Below are positions 41,542 through 50,080 of a stretch of DNA of 64,000 nucleotides, piece by piece. The stretch is from Streptomyces cyaneus (GTDB lineage: Bacteria; Actinomycetota; Actinomycetes; Streptomycetales; Streptomycetaceae), in the NCBI RefSeq assembly GCF_004028635.1, contig NZ_RQJW01000020.1:89737-153736 (forward strand), given 5' to 3'. Position 1 is the stretch's first letter. Each line of letters starts with the position of its first letter. A program made the translations under genes and the position numbers. The notes below the pieces were generated by a model. The model ran no database searches. It was not told the DNA's origin and was given only the letters and a program-made list of their open reading frames with translations.

Positions 41542-41557
41542 TACCAAGCGGTTGGTA
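41542..41557. promoter_or_regulatory. TetR-type operator over the promoter of the SCO6745-family gene
   Basis: TACCAAGCGGTTGGTA is an inverted repeat of six-base arms (TACCAA and TTGGTA) around GCGG, a classical TetR half-site arrangement. It overlaps the -10 box TAACCT (41556-41561), which in turn ends seven bases before the ATG at 41569. A bound repressor would block this leaderless promoter. The adjacent regulator in the window is of AraC type, so the matching TetR protein is encoded elsewhere. Confidence 0.7.
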
Positions 41558-41568
41558 ACCTGCGGGCC

Positions 41569-42438
41569 ATGACTACTGCCGCCCTTGAGCCCCGTGCCGG
41601 TCGCCGCTGCCACAACGTGCTCAACTCCCTGCACGCGACGTCGTACTTCGCTCCCGAGCTGGGCAAGGAACTGGCCGCTCTCGGGATCACGCATCCCAGG
41701 GCCGTCAATTTCGCGGTACGGGCCGCCGCGCTGGGTCCGGTCGGTGCGGGCGCGGTGACGGCGACGTTCTACAACTACAAGCACGAGCTGGTCGCCCGGC
41801 ACGTACCGGCGGTCTGGGCGATCGCCTCGCCCGAGGACGTGCTGGCGGCACGCGCGCGTGCGATCGACACGCTGCTGCGGCGGCTGCTCGGCGAGGAGGC
41901 GGTGGCGTCCGCGGAAATGGCACAGGCCGCACGGCTCGCGCTCCGGGCGACCGAGGGCTGTTCGCGCAGTGCGCGGCCGCTGTACTCGGCGCACGCGGAT
42001 CTATCGGTCCCCGAGGAGCCGCACCTGGCCTACTTCCACGCCACCACGCTGCTGCGCGAGCACCGCGGTGACGGGCACCTCACCGTCCTGATGGCCGCGG
42101 AGCTCGACGGGCTGGAGGCGGTGGTGACCCACACCGCGACCGGCAAGGGCATGACGCCGAAGTGGGTGTTCTCCAGCCGCGGCTGGACCCAGGAGGACTG
42201 GGACGCGGCCTCCGACCGGCTGCGCGAGCGAGGTCTGCTGGACGACTCGGGCGAGCTCACGCCCAAGGGCGTCGCCCTGCGCGAGGAGATCGAGTCCGAG
42301 ACGGACCGCCTGGACCGGGCACCGTACGAACACCTCGGCGCGGAGGGGGTCGCACGGCTGACGGAACTCGGTGCGGGATTCGCGCGGGCCGCGGTGGCGG
42401 CGGGGGCGTTCCCGGCGGATCTGCTCGGCAAGGGCTGA
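41569..42438 (+). CDS. SCO6745-family protein (helical, winged-helix-like)
   Basis: The product is 289 residues. It matches the actinobacterial SCO6745 family, whose function is unknown to me. The first 45 residues have a conserved start (RCHNVLNSLHATSYFAPEL), followed by VGAGAVTATFYNY and a helical central part. Residues 210-260 (WTQEDWDAASDRLRERGLL, then ELTPKGVALREEIE) resemble a winged-helix DNA- or cofactor-binding domain. The ATG lies seven bases after a -10 box covered by a TetR-like palindrome, so expression is probably inducible. A terminator hairpin follows. Confidence 0.78.
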   Translation: MTTAALEPRAGRRCHNVLNSLHATSYFAPELGKELAALGITHPRAVNFAVRAAALGPVGAGAVTATFYNYKHELVARHVPAVWAIASPEDVLAARARAIDTLLRRLLGEEAVASAEMAQAARLALRATEGCSRSARPLYSAHADLSVPEEPHLAYFHATTLLREHRGDGHLTVLMAAELDGLEAVVTHTATGKGMTPKWVFSSRGWTQEDWDAASDRLRERGLLDDSGELTPKGVALREEIESETDRLDRAPYEHLGAEGVARLTELGAGFARAAVAAGAFPADLLGKG

Positions 42439-42499
42439 GGGCCAGGGCTAAGGGCCAAGGGCTGCCAGGAGTCGCCTCAGGCACGGACGGACACCTTGA

Positions 42500-42527
42500 T
42501 CGGGCCCGCGCTGCATGGCGGGCCCGA
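42500..42527 (+). terminator. Hairpin terminator after the SCO6745-family gene
   Basis: A perfect ten-base stem, TCGGGCCCGC with GCGGGCCCGA, closes an eight-base loop 62 bases after the stop codon. Confidence 0.7.
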
Positions 42528-42583
42528 GCCGCGGTACCCGGTCCCCAGTCGGCCGTCGTGGCCGAAGAGGAAAGGGGAATCAA

Positions 42584-42715
42584 GTGTTCCGTGCAATCGC
42601 AGACGTGTTGCGGCAGATCGGTGGTGCGATCGCCACGGTCGTGACGCTGCCGTTCCGGGCGCTGGCCCGGCTCTTCGGCGGCGCCTCGAGCAGTACGCGA
42701 AGCCGCAGGGCCTGA
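42584..42715 (+). CDS. LPFR-motif microprotein, 43 residues
   Basis: GTG 42584 has AAGGGG six bases upstream. The product is a 43-residue amphipathic/hydrophobic peptide with the sequence VVTLPFRALARLFGG, containing the LPFR motif that names a family of small Streptomyces proteins, and a basic tail. A helix of about 25 residues before the motif could bind a membrane. It is not in the same frame as, nor coupled to, tex (about 100 bases downstream). Confidence 0.75.
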   Translation: MFRAIADVLRQIGGAIATVVTLPFRALARLFGGASSSTRSRRA

Positions 42716-42817
42716 TTCCGCCCGCCACGACCGGCCGGGTTGCCGCCCTGATCCCCGGTTGTCGGTGCCACCTGCCACAATTGCCGCGCAACCTCAGTGA
42801 GAAGGCGGGACGGGATC

Positions 42818-45205
42818 GTGACGACACCCCTCGTAGGGTCCATCGAAGGCAGGATCGCCGCGGAGCTCGGCGTACGAGAGCGGCAGGTGAAGGCTGCCGT
42901 GGAGCTGCTCGACGGCGGTTCGACGGTGCCCTTCATCGCCCGCTACCGCAAGGAAGCGACCGAGATGCTCGACGACGCGCAGCTGCGCACGATCGAGGAG
43001 CGGCTGCGCTATCTGCGGGAGCTGGAGGAGCGGCGGACGGCGATCCTCGAGTCGGTGCGCGAGCAGGGCAAGCTGACCGAGGAACTGGAGGCGCAGATCC
43101 GCGGCGCCGAGACCAAGGCGCGGCTCGAGGACATCTATCTGCCGTACAAGCCCAAGCGCAGGACCAAGGCCCAGATCGCGCGCGAGGCCGGGCTCGAGCC
43201 GCTCGCCGAGGGGCTGCTCGGTGACCCGACTGTCGAGCCGCTGGCCGCTGCCGCCGCGTTCGTCGACGCCGACAAGGGTGTGGCCGATCCGCAGGCGGCC
43301 CTCGACGGGGCCCGGGCGATTCTCACCGAGCGGTTCTCGGAGGACGCCGACCTGATCGGTGAGTTGCGTGAGCGCATGTGGGTGCGCGGGCGGCTCGCGG
43401 CCAAAGTGCGCGACGGCAAGGAGGAGGCGGGCGCGAAGTTCGCCGACTACTTCGACTTCGCCGAGCCGTTCACCGAGCTGCCCTCGCACCGCATCCTGGC
43501 GATGCTGCGCGGCGAGAAGGAGGAGGTCCTCGACCTCGTCCTGGAGCCGGAGGAGCCCACCGAGGGTCCTTCGTCGTACGAGGGGATCGTCGCCCACAAG
43601 TTCCAGATCGCCGACCGCGGCCGTCCCGCCGACAAGTGGCTGACGGACACGGTCCGTTGGGCCTGGCGGACCCGGATCCTGGTCCATCTCGGCATCGACC
43701 TGCGGCTGCGGCTGCGCACGGCCGCCGAGGACGAGGCCGTGGGCGTCTTCGCCGCCAACCTCCGCGACCTGCTGCTCGCCGCCCCCGCCGGCACACGCGC
43801 GACGCTGGGTCTCGACCCGGGCTTCCGTACGGGCGTGAAGGTCGCGGTGGTCGACGCGACCGGCAAGGTCGTCGCGACGGACGTCATCTACCCGCACGTC
43901 CCGGCGAACAAGTGGGACGAGGCGATCGCCAAGCTGGCCCGGCTGGCCAAGGAGCACGCGGTCGAGCTGGTCGCGATCGGCAACGGCACGGCGTCCCGCG
44001 AGACCGACAAGCTCGCCGGTGAACTCATCACCAAGCACCCCGAGTTGAAGCTCACCAAGGTGATGGTGTCCGAGGCGGGCGCCTCGGTGTACTCGGCCTC
44101 GGCGTTCGCCTCGCAGGAGCTGCCCGACATGGACGTGTCGCTGCGCGGCGCGGTGTCGATCGCCCGCCGTCTGCAGGACCCGCTGGCCGAGCTGGTGAAG
44201 ATCGACCCGAAGTCGATCGGCGTCGGCCAGTACCAGCACGACCTGTCCGAGGTGAAGCTGTCGCGCTCGCTGGACGCGGTGGTGGAGGACTGTGTGAACG
44301 GCGTGGGGGTGGACGTCAACACGGCGTCGGCACCGCTGCTCGCCCGGGTCTCCGGCATCACCTCCGGGCTGGCGGAGAACATCGTGGCGCACCGGGACGC
44401 GAACGGCCCCTTCAAGTCGCGCACCCAGCTGAAGGGCGTGGCACGGCTCGGCCCGAAGGCGTACGAGCAGTGCGCGGGCTTCCTGCGCATCCGCGGCGGC
44501 GACGACCCGCTGGACGCCTCCAGCGTGCACCCCGAGGCGTACCCGGTCGTCCGGCGCATGGTGAAGACCTCCGGCCAGGAGGTGGCCTCGCTCATCGGCA
44601 ACACGGGCGTGCTGCGGTCGCTGAAGCCGAACGACTTCGTGGACGAGACGTTCGGTCTGCCGACCGTGTCGGACATCCTCAAGGAGCTGGAGAAGCCCGG
44701 GCGCGACCCGCGGCCGGCCTTCAAGACGGCCACCTTCAAGGAGGGCGTCGAGAAGATCTCCGACCTGACGTCCGGGATGGTCCTGGAGGGCGTCGTGACG
44801 AACGTGGCGGCCTTCGGGGCGTTCATCGACGTCGGTGTCCACCAGGACGGTCTGGCGCACGTCTCCGCGCTGTCGAAGACCTTCGTCAAGGACCCCCGTG
44901 ACGTGGTCAAGCCCGGTGACATCGTCAAGGTGAAGGTCCTCGACGTCGACATCCCGCGCAAGCGGATCTCCCTGACCCTGCGCCTCGACGACGAGGCGGC
45001 TGCGCAGGGGCAGCAAGGCGGGGGCGGAGGCGGCGGTGAGCGCCGGCAGCGCGGCGGACGGCCGCCGCAGCAGCGGCAGGGCCGGGGCGGCGGTGGCGGT
45101 GCGGGTGGTGGCGGGTCGCGTCAGGCGCCGCCTCCGGCCAACAGCGCGATGGCCGACGCCCTGCGCCGCGCGGGTCTGCTCGACCCCAAGCAGGGCAAGC
45201 GCTGA
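42818..45205 (+). CDS. tex: Tex family RNA-binding transcription accessory protein
   Basis: The product is 795 residues from GTG 42818. Domains in order: Tex N-terminal helical region (GSTVPFIARYRKEATEM near residue 40), YqgF-like RNase H fold (GLDPGFRTGVKVAVVD, near residue 330), helix-hairpin-helix (VNTASAPLLARVSGI), and a C-terminal S1 RNA-binding domain (MVLEGVVTNVAAFGAFIDVG). A Gly/Arg/Gln-rich disordered tail of about 50 residues follows and is an actinobacterial addition. Tex binds nucleic acid and influences transcript stability and translation. A strong terminator follows the stop. Confidence 0.95.
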   Translation: MTTPLVGSIEGRIAAELGVRERQVKAAVELLDGGSTVPFIARYRKEATEMLDDAQLRTIEERLRYLRELEERRTAILESVREQGKLTEELEAQIRGAETKARLEDIYLPYKPKRRTKAQIAREAGLEPLAEGLLGDPTVEPLAAAAAFVDADKGVADPQAALDGARAILTERFSEDADLIGELRERMWVRGRLAAKVRDGKEEAGAKFADYFDFAEPFTELPSHRILAMLRGEKEEVLDLVLEPEEPTEGPSSYEGIVAHKFQIADRGRPADKWLTDTVRWAWRTRILVHLGIDLRLRLRTAAEDEAVGVFAANLRDLLLAAPAGTRATLGLDPGFRTGVKVAVVDATGKVVATDVIYPHVPANKWDEAIAKLARLAKEHAVELVAIGNGTASRETDKLAGELITKHPELKLTKVMVSEAGASVYSASAFASQELPDMDVSLRGAVSIARRLQDPLAELVKIDPKSIGVGQYQHDLSEVKLSRSLDAVVEDCVNGVGVDVNTASAPLLARVSGITSGLAENIVAHRDANGPFKSRTQLKGVARLGPKAYEQCAGFLRIRGGDDPLDASSVHPEAYPVVRRMVKTSGQEVASLIGNTGVLRSLKPNDFVDETFGLPTVSDILKELEKPGRDPRPAFKTATFKEGVEKISDLTSGMVLEGVVTNVAAFGAFIDVGVHQDGLAHVSALSKTFVKDPRDVVKPGDIVKVKVLDVDIPRKRISLTLRLDDEAAAQGQQGGGGGGGERRQRGGRPPQQRQGRGGGGGAGGGGSRQAPPPANSAMADALRRAGLLDPKQGKR

Positions 45206-45216
45206 GTCGACACGCG

Positions 45217-45254
45217 GGCCCGGGCTCTCCGGTACGGAACGGAGAGCCCGGGCC
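45217..45254 (+). terminator. Strong hairpin terminator after tex
   Basis: GGCCCGGGCTCTCC and GGAGAGCCCGGGCC form a perfect 14-base stem with a ten-base loop, 12 bases beyond the stop codon. Confidence 0.85.
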
Positions 45255-45264
45255 GTTTCGCACC

Positions 45265-45270
45265 TAGGGT
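45265..45270 (+). promoter_or_regulatory. Leaderless -10 box TAGGGT
   Basis: TAGGGT ends six bases before the ATG at 45277 and directly follows the tex terminator, leaving no room for a 5' leader. It is the same arrangement as at 3911, 35429 and several other genes here. Confidence 0.55.
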
Positions 45271-45276
45271 GACGGC

Positions 45277-45864
45277 ATGCCGAGGTCGCGTGTCATCACC
45301 TGGGAAGTGTCGGAGAGCAGGGGCATCGAGACCGCCTGGATCTCGCTCGGTGGCGACGCCCTGCGGGCCCGCGGCCGAGCGGTCGGTACGGTTCCGCAGC
45401 CGTACTGGATCTCGTACGAACTCGACACGGCCGACGCCTTCGTGACGCGTCGGCTGTACGTCACCGCCGAGTCGGCGCAGGGCGTTCGCACGCTCGATCT
45501 ACGGCATGACGGAGCGGGCCGCTGGACTGCGAACGGTATGCGTCTGCCCGAGGCCGACGGCGCCCTCGACTGCGACCTAGGTCTGTGCCCGCTCACCAAC
45601 ACGATGCCTGTGCTGCGGCACGGGCTTCATCTGGCCTCCGGGGAGCGGGAGTTCCTGATGGCGTGGGTGTCGGTGCCGGATCTGGCCGTCCTGCCCTCGC
45701 GGCAGACCTATCGGCATCTGGGGCACGGCCGGATTCGTTTCGTCTCCGGCGACTTCCGCAGTGACATCGAGTTCGACGACGACGGCCTCGTCGTCGACTA
45801 CCCGACCCTGGCCGCGCGGCTCGGCCGATCCGCGGAGGGCGGCCCGTTGGGCCATGTGCAGTAG
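45277..45864 (+). CDS. Putative glycolipid-binding protein (PF06475 type)
   Basis: The product is 195 residues without a signal peptide. The pattern WISLGGDALRARGRAVG, then YWISYELDTADAFVTRRLYV and a central DLGLCPLTNTMPVLRHGL matches the putative glycolipid-binding family, a beta-sheet-rich fold. Its ligand and role are not established. It is transcribed alone from a leaderless promoter and ends 76 bases before the serine hydrolase gene on the same strand. Confidence 0.8.
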   Translation: MPRSRVITWEVSESRGIETAWISLGGDALRARGRAVGTVPQPYWISYELDTADAFVTRRLYVTAESAQGVRTLDLRHDGAGRWTANGMRLPEADGALDCDLGLCPLTNTMPVLRHGLHLASGEREFLMAWVSVPDLAVLPSRQTYRHLGHGRIRFVSGDFRSDIEFDDDGLVVDYPTLAARLGRSAEGGPLGHVQ

Positions 45865-45940
45865 CACGATCGGCTGCCCGGCTCCGGGCGGGCGAAGCTG
45901 GACGCCCGATCCGCGTGCCCACCGCCGCCCTGGAGTGCCG

Positions 45941-47122
45941 ATGCCCAACTCACCCCGCCGCCGTACCCCGTTCGGGCCCCGCCTCGGGGCGGTCTCCGTC
46001 TTCGCCGCCTGCCTGGTCCTGCTGTCCCCGGCGGGCGTGGAAGCCGCCACTCGGCCCGGACCGCACCCCGACGACACCCTCCAGCAGCAGCTGGAGGAGC
46101 TGGTCCGCGCGCCGGGCGGCCCGCCCGGCGTCATCGCTGTCCTCCGCGACGGCAGGGGCAGCCGGGTCGTCCGGGCAGGCGTCGCGGACCTGCAGACCGG
46201 CCGTAAGCCCGACCCGTACGACCACATGCGGATCGCCAGTGTGGCCAAGGCGTTCAGCGGCGCGGTGGCGCTGTCCCTCGTCGACCGCCGATATCTGCGT
46301 CTGGACGACACCCTGCGCGAGCGGGTGCCCCGTCTGCCGCGGGCCTGGGGCGCCGTGACGCTGCGCCAGCTGCTGAACCACACCAGCGGACTGCCCGACT
46401 TCGCGCAGGCCCCGGCTTTCGTGGCGACCGTCAGCGCCGACCCCCGGCACCGCTTCGACTCCCGCAGGCTGCTCGACTACGTCGCCGACCAGCCGCTGCG
46501 GTTCCGGCCCGGCTCCCGGTACCAGTACTCCAACTCCGACAACATCGCCGTCGCCCTGATGGCGGAAGCGGCGACCGGCGTCCGGTACGAGCGTCTGCTG
46601 GAGGCATTGGTGTACCGGCCGCTGGGCCTGCGCAACACGAGCCTGCCGCAGGGCTACCGGATGCCGAGGCCCTATCTGCACGGCTACGACGTGAGCCCGC
46701 CCTCGCCTCCGGAGGACGTCAGCGAAGTGCTGAGCATGTCCGGTGTCTGGGCGTCGGGCGGCGTCGTGTCGACGCCCGTCGACATGACCCGCTTCGTCCG
46801 CGGCTACGTCGGCGGCCGGCTGTACGGCCCCCACGTCGTACGGGAGCAGCGGCGCTGGATCCCCGGGGCGGCGTCCGAGCCCGCCGGGCCGGGGCGCAAC
46901 GACGCGGGACTGGCCCTCTTCCGGTACACGACCCGGTGCGGCGTGGTGCTGGGGCACACCGGCAACACCCTCGGCTACACGCAGCTGATCGCCGCCACGC
47001 CGGACGGGCGCCGGTCGCTGACCTTCTCCGTCACCACCCAGATCAACCAGGCCCTCAAGCCCGATCTGCTGCAGAACCTGCGCGCCGTGCAGGAGAACTT
47101 CGTCTGCGCGCTGCTGCGCTGA
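45941..47122 (+). CDS. Secreted serine hydrolase, beta-lactamase/DD-peptidase fold
   Basis: The product is 393 residues from ATG 45941 with TGGAG upstream; the signal peptide ends near GVEAA. The active-site tetrad SxxK is SVAK (RIASVAKAFSG), the second element is YSN in YQYSNSDNIAV, and the third is HTG in GHTGNTLGY. It is an R61-like DD-carboxypeptidase or an esterase of class C type acting outside the cell. Antisense frames on the other strand show no motifs. The 3' end is only about 50 bases from the convergent ABC-F gene. Confidence 0.88.
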   Translation: MPNSPRRRTPFGPRLGAVSVFAACLVLLSPAGVEAATRPGPHPDDTLQQQLEELVRAPGGPPGVIAVLRDGRGSRVVRAGVADLQTGRKPDPYDHMRIASVAKAFSGAVALSLVDRRYLRLDDTLRERVPRLPRAWGAVTLRQLLNHTSGLPDFAQAPAFVATVSADPRHRFDSRRLLDYVADQPLRFRPGSRYQYSNSDNIAVALMAEAATGVRYERLLEALVYRPLGLRNTSLPQGYRMPRPYLHGYDVSPPSPPEDVSEVLSMSGVWASGGVVSTPVDMTRFVRGYVGGRLYGPHVVREQRRWIPGAASEPAGPGRNDAGLALFRYTTRCGVVLGHTGNTLGYTQLIAATPDGRRSLTFSVTTQINQALKPDLLQNLRAVQENFVCALLR

Positions 47123-47154
47123 CCGAGGGCAGGGCTGACGGACACGCCTCAGCG

Positions 47155-47196
47155 TTCGGTCACCTTGCTTCGGTCACCTTGCTTCGGTCACCTTGC
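47155..47196. repeat. Three tandem 14-base units over the ABC-F stop codon
   Basis: The unit TTCGGTCACCTTGC occurs three times in a row (47155-47168, 47169-47182, 47183-47196). On the minus strand it covers the last codons, the stop and the first bases downstream of the ABC-F gene; each copy contains a GTGA/TGA, so a stop recurs whatever the copy number. Slipped-strand expansion is the likely origin. Confidence 0.85.
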
Positions 47197-48817
47197 CGTC
47201 GGCGACTTCGAGACGGCGGGTGACGTGGACCGCGTCGAGCATGCGGCGGTCGTGGGTGACCAGGAGCAGCGTGCCCTCGTAAGCGTCCAGGGCCGATTCC
47301 AGTTGCTCGATGGCCGGCAGGTCGAGGTGGTTCGTGGGCTCGTCCAGGACCAGGAGGTTGACGCCCTTGCCCTGGAGGAGGGCGAGGGCCGCGCGGGTGC
47401 GTTCGCCCGGGGAGAGAGTGGCGGCCGAGCGCACGACGTGGTCCGTCTTGAGGCCGAACTTGGCCAGGAGAGTGCGGACTTCGACCGGTTCCGTGTCCGG
47501 GACCGCCGCGCAGAAGGCATCCAGCAGGGACTCGTCGCCGTGGAACAGCTTGCGGGCCTGGTCGACCTCGCCGATCAGGACGCCCGAGCCGAGCGTCGCC
47601 TGTCCCGCGGTCAGGGGGACGCGGCCCAGCAGGGCGCCGAGCAGCGTCGACTTGCCCGCGCCGTTGGCGCCCGTGACCGCCACCCGGTCGGCCCAGTCGA
47701 TCTGCAGGGACACCGGGCCGAGGGTGAAGTCTCCGCGTCGTACCTCGGCGTCCCGCAGGGTCGCGACCACGGCGCCCGAGCGCGGTGCCGACGCGATCTC
47801 CATGCGCAGGTCCCACTCCTTGCGCGGCTCCTCGACGACGTCCAGGCGCTCGATCATGCGCTGGGTCTGGCGGGCCTTGGCGGCCTGTTTCTCGCTGGCC
47901 TCGCTGCGGAACTTGCGGCCGATCTTGTCGTTGTCGTTGTTCGCCTTGCGCCGGGCGTTCTTGACGCCCTTGTCCATCCAGGAGCGCTGCATCTGCGCCC
48001 GGTCCTGGAGGGCGGCGCGCTTGTCGGCGTACTCCTCGTAGTCGTCGCGGGCGTGCCGGCGGGCCACCTCGCGCTCCTCCAGGTAGGCCGCGTAGCCGCC
48101 GCCGTAGAGGTTGATCTGCTGTTGGGCGAGGTCGAGTTCGAGGACCTTGGTGACCGTGCGGGTGAGGAACTCGCGGTCGTGGCTGACGACCACCGTCCCG
48201 GCGCGCAGGCCGCCGACGAAGCGTTCCAGGCGCTCCAGGCCGTCGAGGTCGAGGTCGTTCGTCGGCTCGTCGAGGAGGAAGACGTCGTAGCGCGACAGCA
48301 GCAGCGAGGCCAGTCCGGCGCGCGCCGCCTGGCCGCCCGACAGGGACGTCATGGGCTGGTCCAGGTCCACCGCCAGGCCCAGCGAGTCGGCGACCTCCTC
48401 GGCCCGCTCGTCGAGGTCGGCGCCGCCCAGTCCCAGCCAGCGCTCCAGGCTCGTCGCGTACGCGTCGTCCGCGCCGGGCGCTCCGTCGACCAGGGCCTGC
48501 GTGGCCTCGTCCATCGCCCGCTGGGCCTCGGCGACCCCGGTACGCCGGGCCAGGAACTCCCGCACGGTCTCGCCCGGGCGCCGCTCCGGCTCCTGCGGGA
48601 GGTGACCGACGGTCGCGGTCGGCGGGGACAGCCGCAGCTCGCCCTCCTCCGGCGCGGTCAGCCCGGCGAGCAGGCGCAGCAGCGTGGACTTGCCCGCGCC
48701 GTTGGCCCCGACCAGGCCGATCACGTCTCCGGGCGCGACGACGAGGTCGAGCCCACTGAACAGGGCACGGTCGCCGTGGCCGGCGGCGAGGTTCTTGACG
48801 ACGAGGGTTGCGGTCAC
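47174..48817 (-). CDS. ABC-F family ATPase (translation/resistance type)
   Basis: The product is 547 residues from GTG 48817. Two ABC domains each have a Walker A (GANGAGKST twice), the signatures TSLSGGQAARAGL and ATLSPGERTRAALA, and Walker B VFLLDEPTNDLDL and LLVLDEPTNHLDL. The linker between them is rich in Arg/Lys. There are no membrane helices. ABC-F proteins act on ribosomes, in translation quality control or antibiotic resistance. A -10 box TAGGAT lies eight bases before the start, so the mRNA is probably leaderless. The stop lies inside a triplicated 14-base repeat. Confidence 0.93.
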   Translation of the reverse strand: MTATLVVKNLAAGHGDRALFSGLDLVVAPGDVIGLVGANGAGKSTLLRLLAGLTAPEEGELRLSPPTATVGHLPQEPERRPGETVREFLARRTGVAEAQRAMDEATQALVDGAPGADDAYATSLERWLGLGGADLDERAEEVADSLGLAVDLDQPMTSLSGGQAARAGLASLLLSRYDVFLLDEPTNDLDLDGLERLERFVGGLRAGTVVVSHDREFLTRTVTKVLELDLAQQQINLYGGGYAAYLEEREVARRHARDDYEEYADKRAALQDRAQMQRSWMDKGVKNARRKANNDNDKIGRKFRSEASEKQAAKARQTQRMIERLDVVEEPRKEWDLRMEIASAPRSGAVVATLRDAEVRRGDFTLGPVSLQIDWADRVAVTGANGAGKSTLLGALLGRVPLTAGQATLGSGVLIGEVDQARKLFHGDESLLDAFCAAVPDTEPVEVRTLLAKFGLKTDHVVRSAATLSPGERTRAALALLQGKGVNLLVLDEPTNHLDLPAIEQLESALDAYEGTLLLVTHDRRMLDAVHVTRRLEVADGKVTEAR

Positions 48818-48901
48818 AGGGAGCGATCCTAATGGGCGGGGCGCACGGGACGCGTCGGGGTTTTCCGGCACGCAAGATCGCCGGGGAGGACGACGCCCTC
48901 A

Positions 48902-48935
48902 AAGGGGCGCGGGGAACTGCGCGACCAGCCACAGC
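48902..48935. repeat. Dispersed Streptomyces intergenic repeat
   Basis: The sequence around GGGGCGCGGGGAACTGCGCG followed by ACCAGCCAC is one I recognise as an abundant short interspersed element in many Streptomyces genomes. It lies between the 5' end of the ABC-F gene and the 3' end of the hypothetical gene at 48989. Confidence 0.7.
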
Positions 48936-48988
48936 GAGCCTGCAGACGACCCACGACCTCTCGCGGCACCCACCCCATCGCGGCGGTC

Positions 48989-50014
48989 CTAGCGGAGCGC
49001 AACCGCCTCCACCAGCACGCTCCCCGACGTCCGAGCCACCACGAACGACTCCCCCTTCACCGCCTTCGTGTCCAGCGCGATCCGGTGGCGGCCCGTTTCC
49101 AGGACGCCGTCGAAGAGCTCGTGCGTGTGGGTGCGGTACAGGCGGTCGAGGCGGTACGCGGTGAGGCGGACCCGGCAGGGGGAGGTGACCTCGACACCGG
49201 CCTCGCCGTCGGCGGCCACCAGGCGGGTCAGCCGGCGCTGTTCGGCAGGGCTGCGGTCCAGGGCGTGTTCGATCTGCGCGACCAGCAACGGCACGATCGG
49301 CGCGAGGCCGTCGACGTACGCCACGTCGACTCCGGCGTCCGCGAAGGCGCGGCGCACGGCGGTGCGCTGCTCCTGTCCGATCGCCCGTCCGAAGGCGACG
49401 GCGCCGTAGGCACGCAGCTCGTCGGCGGGGACGCCGCCCACGTCATGAGTGATGTCGGCGCCGATGCCGATGGTGCGCAGGGCGGCGGCGAGCTTGGCCA
49501 GGAGGGCGACGCGGGCGCCGATGAGGAGCACCCGGCGGCGCGGCGCCTCGGACGCGCCGTCGAGCAGGGAGCCGAGCGCCGCTCGGTATTCGGCGCCGTG
49601 GAAGCGGAAGGGCCCGATGCCGTGGTAGCCGTTGAGCTCCAGGTCGGCGTGTTCGTCGGTCTGCCAGGCGAAGTCCCGCCAGATGTAGTCGTCGCCGACC
49701 TTGTCGATGAGCGCGGTGACGGCGCCGCAGGCGAGGTCCTCGCAGTCCGGGCAGCCGTAGATGACGTACCGGCCGCCCGGAAGCGGGGCGTCCGCCTCCA
49801 GGAGCAGGCTGCGGACCTGGGCGGTGAAGATGGCGGGCGGGACGTCGGAGGCGAGTGGGGAGACGGCGTCGAGGTCGGAGAGCTGGAACAGCAGCGGGCG
49901 TCCGTCGACGATGAAGTCCACGAAGTCCCGGTGCACCTGGTAGTCACCGTTGGCGAGGACTCCACCGGCACGCATCGCCGGTGCCAGGCCGAAGGTCGCG
50001 TACTCGGCAGACAT
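48989..50014 (-). CDS. Hypothetical protein, oxidoreductase-annotated type
   Basis: The product is 341 residues. I do not recognise a defined family. Visible features: a Cys-rich patch YGCPDCEDLACG near residue 80, then WRDFAWQTDEHADLELNGYHG and GPFRFHGAEYRAAL; a Rossmann-like strand-turn RRVLLIGARVALLAKLAAAL near residue 160; and a C-terminal part (LDTKAVKGESFVVART) that may form a beta domain. It has no signal peptide or membrane helices. GATACT stands six bases before the ATG, so the transcript is probably leaderless. It is divergent from the DAO-like gene with only 66 bases between. Confidence 0.65.
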   Translation of the reverse strand: MSAEYATFGLAPAMRAGGVLANGDYQVHRDFVDFIVDGRPLLFQLSDLDAVSPLASDVPPAIFTAQVRSLLLEADAPLPGGRYVIYGCPDCEDLACGAVTALIDKVGDDYIWRDFAWQTDEHADLELNGYHGIGPFRFHGAEYRAALGSLLDGASEAPRRRVLLIGARVALLAKLAAALRTIGIGADITHDVGGVPADELRAYGAVAFGRAIGQEQRTAVRRAFADAGVDVAYVDGLAPIVPLLVAQIEHALDRSPAEQRRLTRLVAADGEAGVEVTSPCRVRLTAYRLDRLYRTHTHELFDGVLETGRHRIALDTKAVKGESFVVARTSGSVLVEAVALR

Positions 50015-50080
50015 GCTGTGAGTATCCCCAGGACCGGACCGATATGAGCACGGCATGACATATTCCGCTAACGTCCCGGC

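Noticed and set aside
42794..45016. 740-codon minus-strand frame opposite tex
   Set aside because: Entirely covered by tex, whose domains are unmistakable; the antisense product is His/Arg/Gly-rich low-information sequence.
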